Assembly (NCBI GenBank): GCA_014360205.1
Contig: JACIXZ010000008.1
Coordinates: forward strand, 1-64,000
Origin: Tissierellales bacterium
Lineage (GTDB): Bacteria; Bacillota; Clostridia; Tissierellales; Tissierellaceae
Length of the DNA stretch: 64,000 bases
Reading direction: 5' to 3'
This document shows, one piece after another, positions 53,633-61,029 of this stretch (position 1 is the stretch's first letter; the number at the start of each line of letters is the position of its first letter). The notes under the pieces were generated by a model. It was not told where the DNA came from. It worked only from the letters and a program-made list of their open reading frames with translations, and ran no database searches. The translations under genes and the position numbers were made by a program.

Positions 53633-54220
53633 CTAATATTTTCTAGTTTCATTAGAAAACTCAAGCATCATGTTATATGTCATCATTCCGGGATATCTTC
53701 CATAAATAATACCATCTTCATCTATGAAATAAGTGGTTGGAAGCCCTGATACTAGATATTCGCTAGCAATATCTGCTTCAGAATCTAATGCTACAGGAAA
53801 AGTCAAATTGTTTTCTTCAACATATTCTCTTACTAGATCTAAATCTTCTCCAACATTAACTCCGATTACAACAATATCATCAAATGTCGTATATAATCTC
53901 TCTAAATCAGGCATTTCTTGGTCACAATAGACACACCAACTTGCCCAAAAGTTTAATAGGACTACTTTGCCTCTAAAATCACTCAAGCTTATATCATTAC
54001 CATCTAAATCTTTTAAAACGAAATCTGGAGCTTCTTTCCCTTTTTCTATCTTTGGCTCTTCTACAATTCTAGGTGGCCCTACCTGTCCTCTATCTGTTAC
54101 TTCATTTGAACTATCAAAACTCTCTTCTTCTGTATCAGCAACCATTATTGAGGTAGCTGCTAGAGCAATTATTGCCACCACTAGTAAACCTAATATCAAA
54201 AATATAGTCTTTCTATTCAT
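53633..54220 (-). CDS. TlpA/ResA-like membrane-anchored thioredoxin
   Basis: 195 residues. An N-terminal anchor (residues 4-25) and an acidic linker precede a thioredoxin fold with the active site WASWCVYCDQEMPD (CxxC, about 92-100) and cis-Pro loop SGLPTTYFID. It is extracytoplasmic and should receive electrons from the CcdA protein encoded directly upstream (11-base gap). Likely reduces exported disulfides. Confidence 0.9.
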   Translation of the reverse strand: MNRKTIFLILGLLVVAIIALAATSIMVADTEEESFDSSNEVTDRGQVGPPRIVEEPKIEKGKEAPDFVLKDLDGNDISLSDFRGKVVLLNFWASWCVYCDQEMPDLERLYTTFDDIVVIGVNVGEDLDLVREYVEENNLTFPVALDSEADIASEYLVSGLPTTYFIDEDGIIYGRYPGMMTYNMMLEFSNETRKY

Positions 54221-54231
54221 TCTATTCCCTC

Positions 54232-54921
54232 CTAAGTAAGCAAATTTGAAACTATTACTAATTTATCAAAAAATATCAACAATCCGAAGACCATCAATAT
54301 AATTCCACCAATATAGGGTATGATATTGAGTACCTTTTCATATTTTGTCATAAAAAATGTGAGTTTATTTATGAAAATCGCTGTAATTATAAAAGGTATC
54401 GCCATACCAAGTGAATATATAAATAATAAAACCCCTCCTTGAATCATTGATTCCTCTAATGATGCCATGAAAAGTATAGTACCAAGTATAGGCCCAAAAC
54501 AAGGAGTCCATCCACCAGCAAAAGCCATTCCCATTAGTCCTGAGCTCAATATCCCATTTACTTTTCTTGGAGATTTAAACCTCTTTTCTCTGCTTAAAGA
54601 TTTTAAATTTACTATACCCATCAAATTTAGTCCAAACACTATAACTATAAATCCACTGAGTTTTAAAAATACATTTCTGTAGCTAATAAATATTCTGCCT
54701 ATATATGAAGCGCTTAAACCCATTATTATGAAAACAAATGTAAACCCTATGATAAATCCTAAAGTCCTCTTTAATACCTTGCTCTTATTTTCTTTTATTG
54801 CTTCAACATCATCTATTCCAGAAATATAAAAAATATATGCTGGTATCATAGGCAACAGACAAGGTGAAAAAAACGATGCTATTCCAGCAGTAAAAGCACT
54901 AAAAGCGATAAATTCTGTCAT
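54232..54921 (-). CDS. ccdA: CcdA-like thiol-disulfide electron transporter
   Basis: 229 residues from ATG 54921 (TGGAGGT upstream; an earlier ATG overlaps that site). Six membrane segments with two conserved cysteine positions, FFSPCLLPMIPAY and GGWTPCFGPILGT, the redox pair that moves electrons across the membrane. Paired with the TlpA-like gene. Confidence 0.92.
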   Translation of the reverse strand: MTEFIAFSAFTAGIASFFSPCLLPMIPAYIFYISGIDDVEAIKENKSKVLKRTLGFIIGFTFVFIIMGLSASYIGRIFISYRNVFLKLSGFIVIVFGLNLMGIVNLKSLSREKRFKSPRKVNGILSSGLMGMAFAGGWTPCFGPILGTILFMASLEESMIQGGVLLFIYSLGMAIPFIITAIFINKLTFFMTKYEKVLNIIPYIGGIILMVFGLLIFFDKLVIVSNLLT

Positions 54922-54954
54922 ATTTTTACCTCCAAACATTTACATAAAAAAATT

Positions 54955-54986
54955 ATACCCTATACGAGTATCTCTGTATAGGGTAT
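54955..54986 (-). terminator. Terminator of the encapsulin operon
   Basis: 11-bp perfect stem (54955-54965 with 54976-54986) followed on the minus strand by AATTTTTTT, between the encapsulin stop and ccdA. Confidence 0.85.
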
Positions 54987-54996
54987 AAACAAAATT

Positions 54997-55776
54997 TTAT
55001 GCAAATTTAACAACTATATCTGGATTTAAAACTCTGAATGTGAAAGATTCTATTGCGAATAATTTAATTTTTTCTTCATTAGCTTCTACGAATCCTATCG
55101 CAAAATCTTGTCCAATTGTAAGTTCTAGGTCTTCTGAATTAAATGGTACTAAAAAAGCTCCGTTTACTGCTTTTGAAACTATTATTTCTCCACCAATTAA
55201 TTTAGCTATCTTCTTTTCTAGAGGATATCCATTGTCACTTAATATAATGTCTTTGAATTGTTCTTCTCCTACCACTAAAACATAAGGTGGATTTGTATAA
55301 GCTTCTTTTAATTCCATCAAACCTTTTCCAATGGCATTTAAAATTGATTCTCTGTCTTTTCCAAAAGGAATGGCTTTTTTACCAACTTTATCTAGTCCAA
55401 CAATTCCTATATCCTCAAGTCCATAGTAAACAGCCTTTTCTTCAAATAAAGCTAATTTCTTCAATGCATCTTCAAGGGGTTCTAAATCAGGATCTTTTGC
55501 CCCCCTTACTATATCGTCCAACTCTTTTCTATCTAGTTCAAATTCAACTCTTACTTCAGTAAGTGGTTTTACATCATAGTTAGAATAATGTATTGAATCT
55601 GCCTTTTTTATCTCTGAAAGTCTACCTTCTCCTATTGCATTAAATTCTAAACCCATAGGCCCATTTACTCTAACTACTCTTCTTGCTGTTAGATAACTAG
55701 TAAGAACTTCTCTGGCTCTATTATCTATTTCTTCCCAAACTTTATCTGATATTGGAGCCATTTTTCTATTTAGCAT
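54997..55776 (-). CDS. Encapsulin shell protein (family 1)
   Basis: 259 residues, the usual size for the HK97-fold family-1 shell protein (linocin M18 type). Family phrases: MAPISDKVWEEIDNRAREVL, VRVNGPMGLEFNAIGEGRL, IPFGKDRESILNAIGKGL and QDFAIGFVEANEEKIKLFAI. It assembles into a nanocompartment; the ferritin-like protein just upstream carries the docking peptide. GGAGGGATAAC precedes the ATG. Confidence 0.96.
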   Translation of the reverse strand: MLNRKMAPISDKVWEEIDNRAREVLTSYLTARRVVRVNGPMGLEFNAIGEGRLSEIKKADSIHYSNYDVKPLTEVRVEFELDRKELDDIVRGAKDPDLEPLEDALKKLALFEEKAVYYGLEDIGIVGLDKVGKKAIPFGKDRESILNAIGKGLMELKEAYTNPPYVLVVGEEQFKDIILSDNGYPLEKKIAKLIGGEIIVSKAVNGAFLVPFNSEDLELTIGQDFAIGFVEANEEKIKLFAIESFTFRVLNPDIVVKFA

Positions 55777-55788
55777 ATGTTATCCCTC

Positions 55789-56127
55789 CTATTTCAAATC
55801 TCCTAAACCTAAATCTTTATCTTCTTTATCTTCTGTAACGCTTTCTTCTACTTCAAGTAAATTTTCTGTGGTAAAGAGATATTTCTTCAGATTTTCATCC
55901 CATACATCCATATTTCTTCTAAGCCATTCTAATGTCATTACAGCATGTTCAATTTCTTCGTCTCTATTATGAGCTAATACTTCTTTCAATGTCTCATCAT
56001 CAGATGCTGCGACTCTTTGGTTATACCAATCAACAGCCTCTATTTCTTCTTTTAAACTCATAAGAGCTCTTGTAATATCTTTTGTTTTTTCATCTAATTT
56101 ATCAATTGGTTCATGATATTGCGTCAT
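55789..56127 (-). CDS. Encapsulated ferritin-like protein
   Basis: 112 residues. Two-helix ferritin-like fold with the ligand pattern EEIEAVDWYNQR and HNRDEEIEHAVMTLEWLRR (Glu, Glu and His of the ferroxidase site). An acidic linker leads to the C-terminal encapsulin-targeting peptide DLGLGDLK. It oxidises and deposits iron inside the shell. First gene of the two-gene operon; an IS110 element lies directly upstream. Confidence 0.95.
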   Translation of the reverse strand: MTQYHEPIDKLDEKTKDITRALMSLKEEIEAVDWYNQRVAASDDETLKEVLAHNRDEEIEHAVMTLEWLRRNMDVWDENLKKYLFTTENLLEVEESVTEDKEDKDLGLGDLK

Positions 56128-56153
56128 ATATATACCCCCTCGTATAATAATGT

Positions 56154-56171
56154 TATAGTTTAATAACTATA
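56154..56171. promoter_or_regulatory. Operator-like inverted repeat upstream of the encapsulin operon
   Basis: TATAGTT-TAAT-AACTATA, a 7-4-7 inverted repeat about 30 bases before the cargo gene, close to a TATTAT-like -10. It does not fit the PerR or Fur box spacing that I know. Low confidence. Confidence 0.35.
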
Positions 56172-56202
56172 TATCTTTTCCATCTCACTAATGTTGTGAG
56201 AT

Positions 56203-56400
56203 AATAATTGTACAGATAGAGGTCGTAGTTCACCCCCTTGAAGCGTTGTTTTCCTTATTTAGAGTTACGCCTCTTCTTTACATCCATATGCGAATGAGCT
56301 GGATAGTACAAATGTTACTGAATGTCTAACGAGGTTGCATTGGTGTAAAGTAGAGAGGTCCTAGACTTTATCTGTTAATATTTTAAAAGCTGGTGATTTT
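56203..56400 (+). ncRNA. Candidate IS110 bridge RNA region
   Basis: IS110-group elements transcribe a bispecific guide (bridge) RNA from the non-coding left end, just upstream of the transposase. This stretch is the right length and place and has GC-richer patches (TCACCCCCTTGAAGCG, AGAGGTCCTAG) unlike the surrounding AT-rich DNA. I cannot fold it reliably by eye; the assignment rests on position and family knowledge. Confidence 0.4.
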
Positions 56401-57579
56401 ATGTTTTATGTTGGTATTGATATTGCTAAGAAAAACCACGAAGCTTCTATTATTGATTCTAATGGTAAGCTTCTTGATAAAAGCATTTCCTTTTCAAATT
56501 CTCAAGCTGGTTGTGCTAAATTAGTCTCTATGCTTGATAAATTCGAAACCGATTCCTCCAATGTTATTATTGGAATGGAAGCAACTGGTCATTACTGGGT
56601 TAGCCTTTATTCTTATCTGATTGATCTTGGTTTTACTGTTTATGTTATTAATCCTATCCAATCAGATGCTTTTAGAAAAATGTATATTAGACAAACCAAG
56701 AATGATTCTAAGGATTCTTTTGTAATAGCTCAAATTATGCGTTTTGGTCAATTTTCATCTACTTCTTTAGCCGATGAAGATATTATGGCTTTACGTCAAC
56801 TATCTCGTTATCGACTTGCTTTAGTAGATGAATGTTCTGATTGGAAACGCAAGTGTATTGCTCTTTTAGATCAAGTTTTCCCTGAATACTCTAAGCTTTT
56901 TTCTGATACCTTTGGGGTTACTTCGAGAGAGCTTCTATCTAAATATCCTACTCCCGAAGACATGTTGTCTATCGATACAAATACTCTTGCTGAACTTTTA
57001 TCTAAAGCAAGTAAAGGTCGATTTGGTGTTTCAAAAGCTTCTGAAATACAAGAATATGCTTCTAATACCTTTGGAGTAAATTTTGCGAAAGATGCCTTTG
57101 CATTCCAAATCAAACAAATTATTGCCCAGATTAATTTTATCGAAGAACAGCTGAAAGAACTTGAAACTGAAATTTCTACACTTCTTCACCAAACTAATTC
57201 AGTTATCACTACTATTACAGGAATTGGTGATGTGCTAGGTGCAATTATTATTGGAGAAATTGGTGATATTTCTCGTTTTGAATCAGCTTCACAACTGGTT
57301 GCTTATGCAGGACTGGATGTAGCTGTAAAACAATCTGGAGATTTCATTGGAACACAGACTAAAATTTCAAAACGTGGTTCTCCATATCTTCGTAGAGCAA
57401 TTTGGCTAGCTGCGACTGTTGCAGCTTTTAAAGATCCAGCATTATCTGTATATTATCAATCACTTAGGGCAAGAGGGAAACACCATTTAACAGCTGTAGG
57501 CGCAGTTGCTAGAAAAATGTGCAACATTATATTTGCTGTATTACGTGATAACAAACCTTATGTGCCTGATATCAAATAA
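56401..57579 (+). CDS. IS110-family transposase
   Basis: 392 residues, intact. The N-terminal RuvC-like DEDD domain shows GIDIAKKNHEASIID, then GMEATGHYWVSLYSYL and RQTKNDSKDSFVIA with the acidic residues. A coiled middle leads to the C-terminal Tnp2 domain with the catalytic-serine region: TGIGDVLGAIIIGEIGDI, LVAYAGLDV, SKRGSPYLRRAIW. The length suits the IS110 subgroup rather than the shorter IS1111. No frameshift, so potentially active. Confidence 0.95.
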   Translation: MFYVGIDIAKKNHEASIIDSNGKLLDKSISFSNSQAGCAKLVSMLDKFETDSSNVIIGMEATGHYWVSLYSYLIDLGFTVYVINPIQSDAFRKMYIRQTKNDSKDSFVIAQIMRFGQFSSTSLADEDIMALRQLSRYRLALVDECSDWKRKCIALLDQVFPEYSKLFSDTFGVTSRELLSKYPTPEDMLSIDTNTLAELLSKASKGRFGVSKASEIQEYASNTFGVNFAKDAFAFQIKQIIAQINFIEEQLKELETEISTLLHQTNSVITTITGIGDVLGAIIIGEIGDISRFESASQLVAYAGLDVAVKQSGDFIGTQTKISKRGSPYLRRAIWLAATVAAFKDPALSVYYQSLRARGKHHLTAVGAVARKMCNIIFAVLRDNKPYVPDIK

Positions 57580-57640
57580 TAACAACTCACATAGCTTAAT
57601 CTTCATCCTAAATTTTGTATCTTCAGTTTAGGTTTATTTG

Positions 57641-57740
57641 TTTTGCCTAATTATACATAAGAATTTGTGACAGGTTCTGTCAAGGGATGCTTTTATCCTT
57701 GACGGGTTCTGACAGAAATTCTATTATCACAAAGGCAAAA
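57641..57740. repeat. Nested inverted-repeat region downstream of the IS110 transposase
   Basis: Three nested pairings are seen: TTTTGCC (57641-57647) with GGCAAAA (57734-57740), TTTGTGA (57664-57670) with TCACAAA (57727-57733), and TTCTGTC (57675-57681) with GACAGAA (57711-57717), around a core hairpin GTCAAGGGA/TCCTTGAC (57679-57703). It could be the element's right end, a structured RNA, or the terminator of the minus-strand peroxiredoxin gene. Confidence 0.6.
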
Positions 57741-57828
57741 TAAATTAAATTACTTCTTGACTTTTAATAGCTGGTCTAACATTTATTATCACATATTGAA
57801 TTTACCCAACTAATTATTATTTAAACAA

Positions 57829-58284
57829 TCAATAGGCCAAGTTTTCCTTTATGAATTCAAGAACTTCTTGTGGATGTGGTCCTGGTTTAACATTTCTAAA
57901 CTCCTTTACAAGCTCTCCAAATTTGTTGAATACAAATGTGCTTCTCTCTATCCCTAAGACTTCTTTTCCAAACATTTTCTTGTTTTTAAGTACCCCATAT
58001 TTCTCTAAAACTTCACCTGTATCATCAGTCAAAAGTATAAAATTCAATTCATTTTTTCTTTTAAATTTTTGATGTGATTCTTGAGAATCCTTACTTATCC
58101 CAATTATCACTGTGTTTAACTTTTCAAATTCCTGATTTAGATCCCTAAACCCATTAGCCTCAATTGTTCAACCAGAGGTGTTGTCTTTTGGATAGAAATA
58201 AACTACTACATTTTTACCTTTAAAATCCGCCAAAGATACCATTTTCCCTTCATCAGATATTAATTTGAAATCATATTTACCCAA
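57829..58284 (-). CDS. Selenocysteine peroxiredoxin (BCP/PrxQ type)
   Basis: Read through an in-frame TGA at 58168-58170 this gives 151 residues with selenocysteine at 39, in YPKDNTSG-U-TIEANGFRDL, exactly where the BCP family has the peroxidatic cysteine (PGCTxEACxFRD). The start is TTG 58284 with GGAGGG 6 bases upstream. The second, resolving cysteine of the family is Asn here, so it would be a one-Sec enzyme needing an outside reductant. The rest is normal (VIIGISKDSQESHQKF, ERSTFVFNKFGELVKEF). Follows the acetyltransferase gene by 11 bases. It reduces peroxides. An ordinary gene finder would report only the last 93 residues. Confidence 0.88.
58134..58151 (-). promoter_or_regulatory. Candidate SECIS hairpin of the peroxiredoxin gene
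   Basis: On the minus strand, 16 bases after the UGA, GGTTTAG pairs with CTAAATC (7 bp, one G-U), leaving a 4-base loop GGAT. Position and G-containing loop fit bacterial SECIS elements. Confidence 0.6.
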
Positions 58285-58295
58285 TTTTCTCCCTC

Positions 58296-58748
58296 CTAAG
58301 AAACTACCATTTTCATTTTATTGACTCTTCTATCGCTTTCTACAATTGATTTTGTTTCTCCCACTTTTATTGCACCCATTTTTTCATAAAATGGCACTGC
58401 TTCATCAGATGCTACAAAATCAAATTCTAAAATTCCTCTATTTTTGCAAAACTCGATTAAATGATCCCACAGTGTTTTACCATATCCTTTTCTTATATAT
58501 GATGGATCTATATAAAAATATTCTAAAATAACACCTTCACTGCTTTCAACAATGCTATAAAACCCAATAATTTTATCATCATCTTCTAAGACAAATGTTG
58601 GATTGTTGATAATGTAGTCTTCGCTCAATCTGTATATAATTCTAAATGCATCTAAAAATTTTTTGTCATAACCCCAATAAGCTTCTGATTCAACTGCTAA
58701 ATCAGTTAAAAATTCAGCTTCGATTGGATAAGCTCTCCTTATATTCAT
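58296..58748 (-). CDS. GNAT-family N-acetyltransferase
   Basis: 150 residues from ATG 58748 (AAGGAGGGGG upstream; an earlier in-frame start lacks it). GNAT fold: MNIRRAYPIEAEFLTDLAV, IIGFYSIVESS, the acetyl-CoA loop YIRKGYGKTLWDHLIEF and the C-terminal FYEKMGAIKVGETKS. Substrate unknown. First gene of a two-gene unit with the selenoperoxiredoxin. Confidence 0.88.
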   Translation of the reverse strand: MNIRRAYPIEAEFLTDLAVESEAYWGYDKKFLDAFRIIYRLSEDYIINNPTFVLEDDDKIIGFYSIVESSEGVILEYFYIDPSYIRKGYGKTLWDHLIEFCKNRGILEFDFVASDEAVPFYEKMGAIKVGETKSIVESDRRVNKMKMVVS

Positions 58749-58786
58749 ACATTCCCCCTCCTTTAGATAATCTATACCCAAAGTAA

Positions 58787-58817
58787 AAAAATATAGACCT
58801 AAAAGGTCTATATTTTT
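58787..58817 (-). terminator. Terminator of the symporter gene
   Basis: 14-bp perfect stem (58787-58800 with 58804-58817), 3-base loop, T-rich tail on the minus strand (A 58785-58790). Confidence 0.85.
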
Positions 58818-58824
58818 AATTAAA

Positions 58825-60027
58825 TTAATTTATATCTATGTCTACTAATTTTTCTTTTGGTTCCAATTTAAATCCTGAAATCTTGTTAACTATTACAGCT
58901 ATAGCTCCATCGCCTGTTACATTGCAAGCAGTACCAAAGCTATCTTGTGCAAGATAAAGGGCTATCATTAGAGAAAGCATTGTCTGATCAAATCCTAATA
59001 TACTCTCCAAGATTCCTAAAGCTGCCATAACAGCTCCTCCTGGAACTCCAGGTGCTGCAACCATTGTAACCCCTAATACAAGTATAAATCCAAAATAAGT
59101 TCCAAAACTTATCGGTATATTATTTAACATCATGATTGCCATAGAGCAGCTAACAAGTGTAATTGTGCTTCCTGAAAGATGTATAGTTGCACAAAGAGGT
59201 ACAACAAATTCTGCAACTCCTTCGTTTACTCCATTTTTCTTAGTTTGAACTAATGTAACTGGTATGGTAGCCGCAGATGATTGAGTACCAATTGCAGTGA
59301 AATAAGCTGGCAACATTCCCTTAATCAATTTAAAAGGATTAGCATTTGCCATTGAACCAGCAATAGTATATTGAATTATGATTATTAAAATGTGTAGAGC
59401 TATTACAAGGATGAACACTCTAGAGAATACACTTAATATCATGGCTGTCTGCCCTGAAAAGGTTAAATTAGCAAATATCCCCATGATATGAATTGGTAAC
59501 AGTGGAATTATGATTTCAGATATCACTTTGCTTATGATGTTTTGAAATTCATTCATAAATCCTTTAATGTGTTTTGAATCTATCGCAGCCATCCCAATCC
59601 CTAAAGTAAATGCAATGATAAGAGCTGTCATTACAGGCATTAGAGGTGGTATGCTCATATCAATATATGTGGCTGCCATTGCTTCTTCTCCGACAATGTC
59701 CATATTGATATTGCTACTATTTAAAAATGTTGGTAATATCAACGAATTAGCAAAATAAGCTACTGAGCCTGAAAATACAGTTGAAAGATATGCAATACCT
59801 GCTGTTAAAGCAAGAATTCTGCCTGCTCCTTTTCCTAATTCACCAATTCCTGGAGCAATAAATCCAATGATAATCAATGGAATAGCAAATCCTAAGAACT
59901 GTCCAAAAATAGTGTTAAAAGTAGAAAAAACTCTGATTAATGCTTCTGGTAAAACGTTACCAAAGATAATACCTAAAATAATTGCGATGATAAGTCTCGG
60001 AAGTAAGCCTATCTTTTTCATTTTCAA
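58825..60027 (-). CDS. Dicarboxylate/amino acid:cation symporter (DAACS family)
   Basis: 400 residues with about eight membrane helices and two re-entrant loops. Family signatures: AIILGIIFGNVLPEAL, FIAPGIGELGKGAGRI, the serine-rich loop TAIGTQSSAATIPVT, and the C-terminal APGVPGGAVMA and CNVTGDGAIAVIV (the NxxxD cation/substrate motif appears as NVTGD). Imports glutamate, aspartate, serine/threonine or dicarboxylates with Na+ or H+; the exact substrate is not decided. AAGGAGGATTG precedes the ATG. Confidence 0.92.
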   Translation of the reverse strand: MKMKKIGLLPRLIIAIILGIIFGNVLPEALIRVFSTFNTIFGQFLGFAIPLIIIGFIAPGIGELGKGAGRILALTAGIAYLSTVFSGSVAYFANSLILPTFLNSSNINMDIVGEEAMAATYIDMSIPPLMPVMTALIIAFTLGIGMAAIDSKHIKGFMNEFQNIISKVISEIIIPLLPIHIMGIFANLTFSGQTAMILSVFSRVFILVIALHILIIIIQYTIAGSMANANPFKLIKGMLPAYFTAIGTQSSAATIPVTLVQTKKNGVNEGVAEFVVPLCATIHLSGSTITLVSCSMAIMMLNNIPISFGTYFGFILVLGVTMVAAPGVPGGAVMAALGILESILGFDQTMLSLMIALYLAQDSFGTACNVTGDGAIAVIVNKISGFKLEPKEKLVDIDIN

Positions 60028-60240
60028 TCCTCCTTTATATTTTCTTAATTGTTTAATTTATCACAATTTTTGTCATAAATCAAGCCTCTTCATGATTTTT
60101 ATATATTTCATAAATCGGGTGATGCTTTAAATTAACCACAAATCAATAGCTACCGCTTAACAATACTATAAAAAGCCATTTTATTCGCAGGGAATTTATG
60201 AATTTTGAAAAGCTTAGATTTACACGTTTCAAGAGGCAAT

Positions 60241-60270
60241 AAAAAAGAAGCCTATGACAAAGCTTCCCTT
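60241..60270 (-). terminator. Terminator of the 28-residue peptide gene
   Basis: GAAGC (60247-60251) pairs with GCTTC (60262-60266), with A/T outer pairs and a small bulge. The minus-strand tail is TTTTTT. Confidence 0.6.
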
Positions 60271-60340
60271 TTTATTAGTCTTCAATTTTGATGCACATAA
60301 TATAAAGTATGTGTCATACCTATATAACCTATTGCATTTA

Positions 60341-60427
60341 TTACTTTTTGATCCCCTTGTGTTTTAGGATATCTATGATTGCTTTAACTGTAAAACCCGA
60401 TACTACTCCTAAAATAAAAAGATCCAT
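60341..60427 (-). CDS. Very small membrane peptide, 28 residues
   Basis: ATG 60427 with a strong AAGGAGGG site 6 bases upstream, stop at 60341. The peptide is MDLFILGVVSGFTVKAIID... plus a basic tail (LKHKGIKK), one amphipathic/hydrophobic helix. It has its own terminator (60241-60270). No family recognised; strong ribosome site plus terminator argue for a real gene. Confidence 0.55.
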   Translation of the reverse strand: MDLFILGVVSGFTVKAIIDILKHKGIKK

Positions 60428-60692
60428 ATTTAACCCTCCTTATATTCAAATTTGCTGTACATGATTTTACTTATGCGAGTTGTTAAATCTATTGATATAG
60501 TTTATCACAGAAATGGATAAAATATTCCATATAAATCTACTTATCCATTGAATCAGTATTTTTTTGATGATTTCTCAACAAGAATCATAAAAAATAGCAT
60601 CAAAAATGTTGTTTAAACACATTCTATAATCACCCTCTGAATGGAATATAAAAATGATTTTCAAACTAATTTACTATGTAGCATATTTTTAG
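60428..60692. other. AT-rich gap, nothing firm
   Basis: AT-rich sequence without coding potential in any frame. It presumably holds the promoter of the 28-residue peptide gene on the minus strand, but I find no convincing boxes. Confidence 0.4.
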
Positions 60693-60887
60693 TTATAAGT
60701 TTTTAAATTCTTCAAAATCGACATATTTTATACGTCGTCCTTGTTCAGTATCTATCATATCTATGAAAATAAATATTTCTTTCTCATCGTTTTTGTTCTC
60801 TACATTAAATATGATATTATTTTCATTTTTCTCATAGCAATCTCCCTTATCTATAAAGAATAAGTTATATTTTTGTTTATTAATTAT
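60693..60887 (-). pseudogene. Open stretch without start codon, probable gene remnant
   Basis: A minus-strand frame of about 64 codons reads ...LFFIDKGDCYEKNENNII and ends RRIKYVDFEEFKNL. The composition looks like a real acidic protein C-terminus, but no ATG, GTG or TTG with a ribosome site begins it, and an in-frame stop lies at 60888-60890. Possibly the tail of a deleted gene. Weak. Confidence 0.3.
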
Positions 60888-60958
60888 TTAATTAACACAA
60901 TTTTTGTTCTATTTCAAGTTTGATAATTAGTAAAAATATAACAAATTAAATTATCATA

Positions 60959-60985
60959 TTTAATTTTTCTTAAATATGCCGATAA
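60959..60985 (+). promoter_or_regulatory. Sigma-28 (FliA/SigD)-like promoter of the chemoreceptor gene
   Basis: GCCGATAA (60978-60985) is an exact match to the sigma-28 -10 box. The -35 at the 11-base spacing (60959-60966, TTTAATTT) matches TAAAGTTT at 5 of 8. It lies about 45 bases upstream of a chemotaxis receptor start, the expected client of this sigma factor. Confidence 0.6.
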
Positions 60986-61029
60986 GCTTAGGTAGATAAA
61001 AATAAACTTCCATTTAGAGGATGGTGCAT

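Larger units (their letters stand above)
56182..57742 (+). mobile_element. IS110-family insertion element (ends approximate)
   Basis: It consists of about 200 non-coding bases, the transposase gene and about 160 non-coding bases rich in inverted repeats. It separates the encapsulin operon from the selenoperoxiredoxin gene. IS110 elements leave no clear terminal repeats or target duplication, so the limits given are only the outer bounds that I would test. Confidence 0.6.

Noticed and set aside
56154-56171. PerR or Fur box before the encapsulin operon
   Set aside because: Arm sequence and the 4-base gap do not match either consensus.
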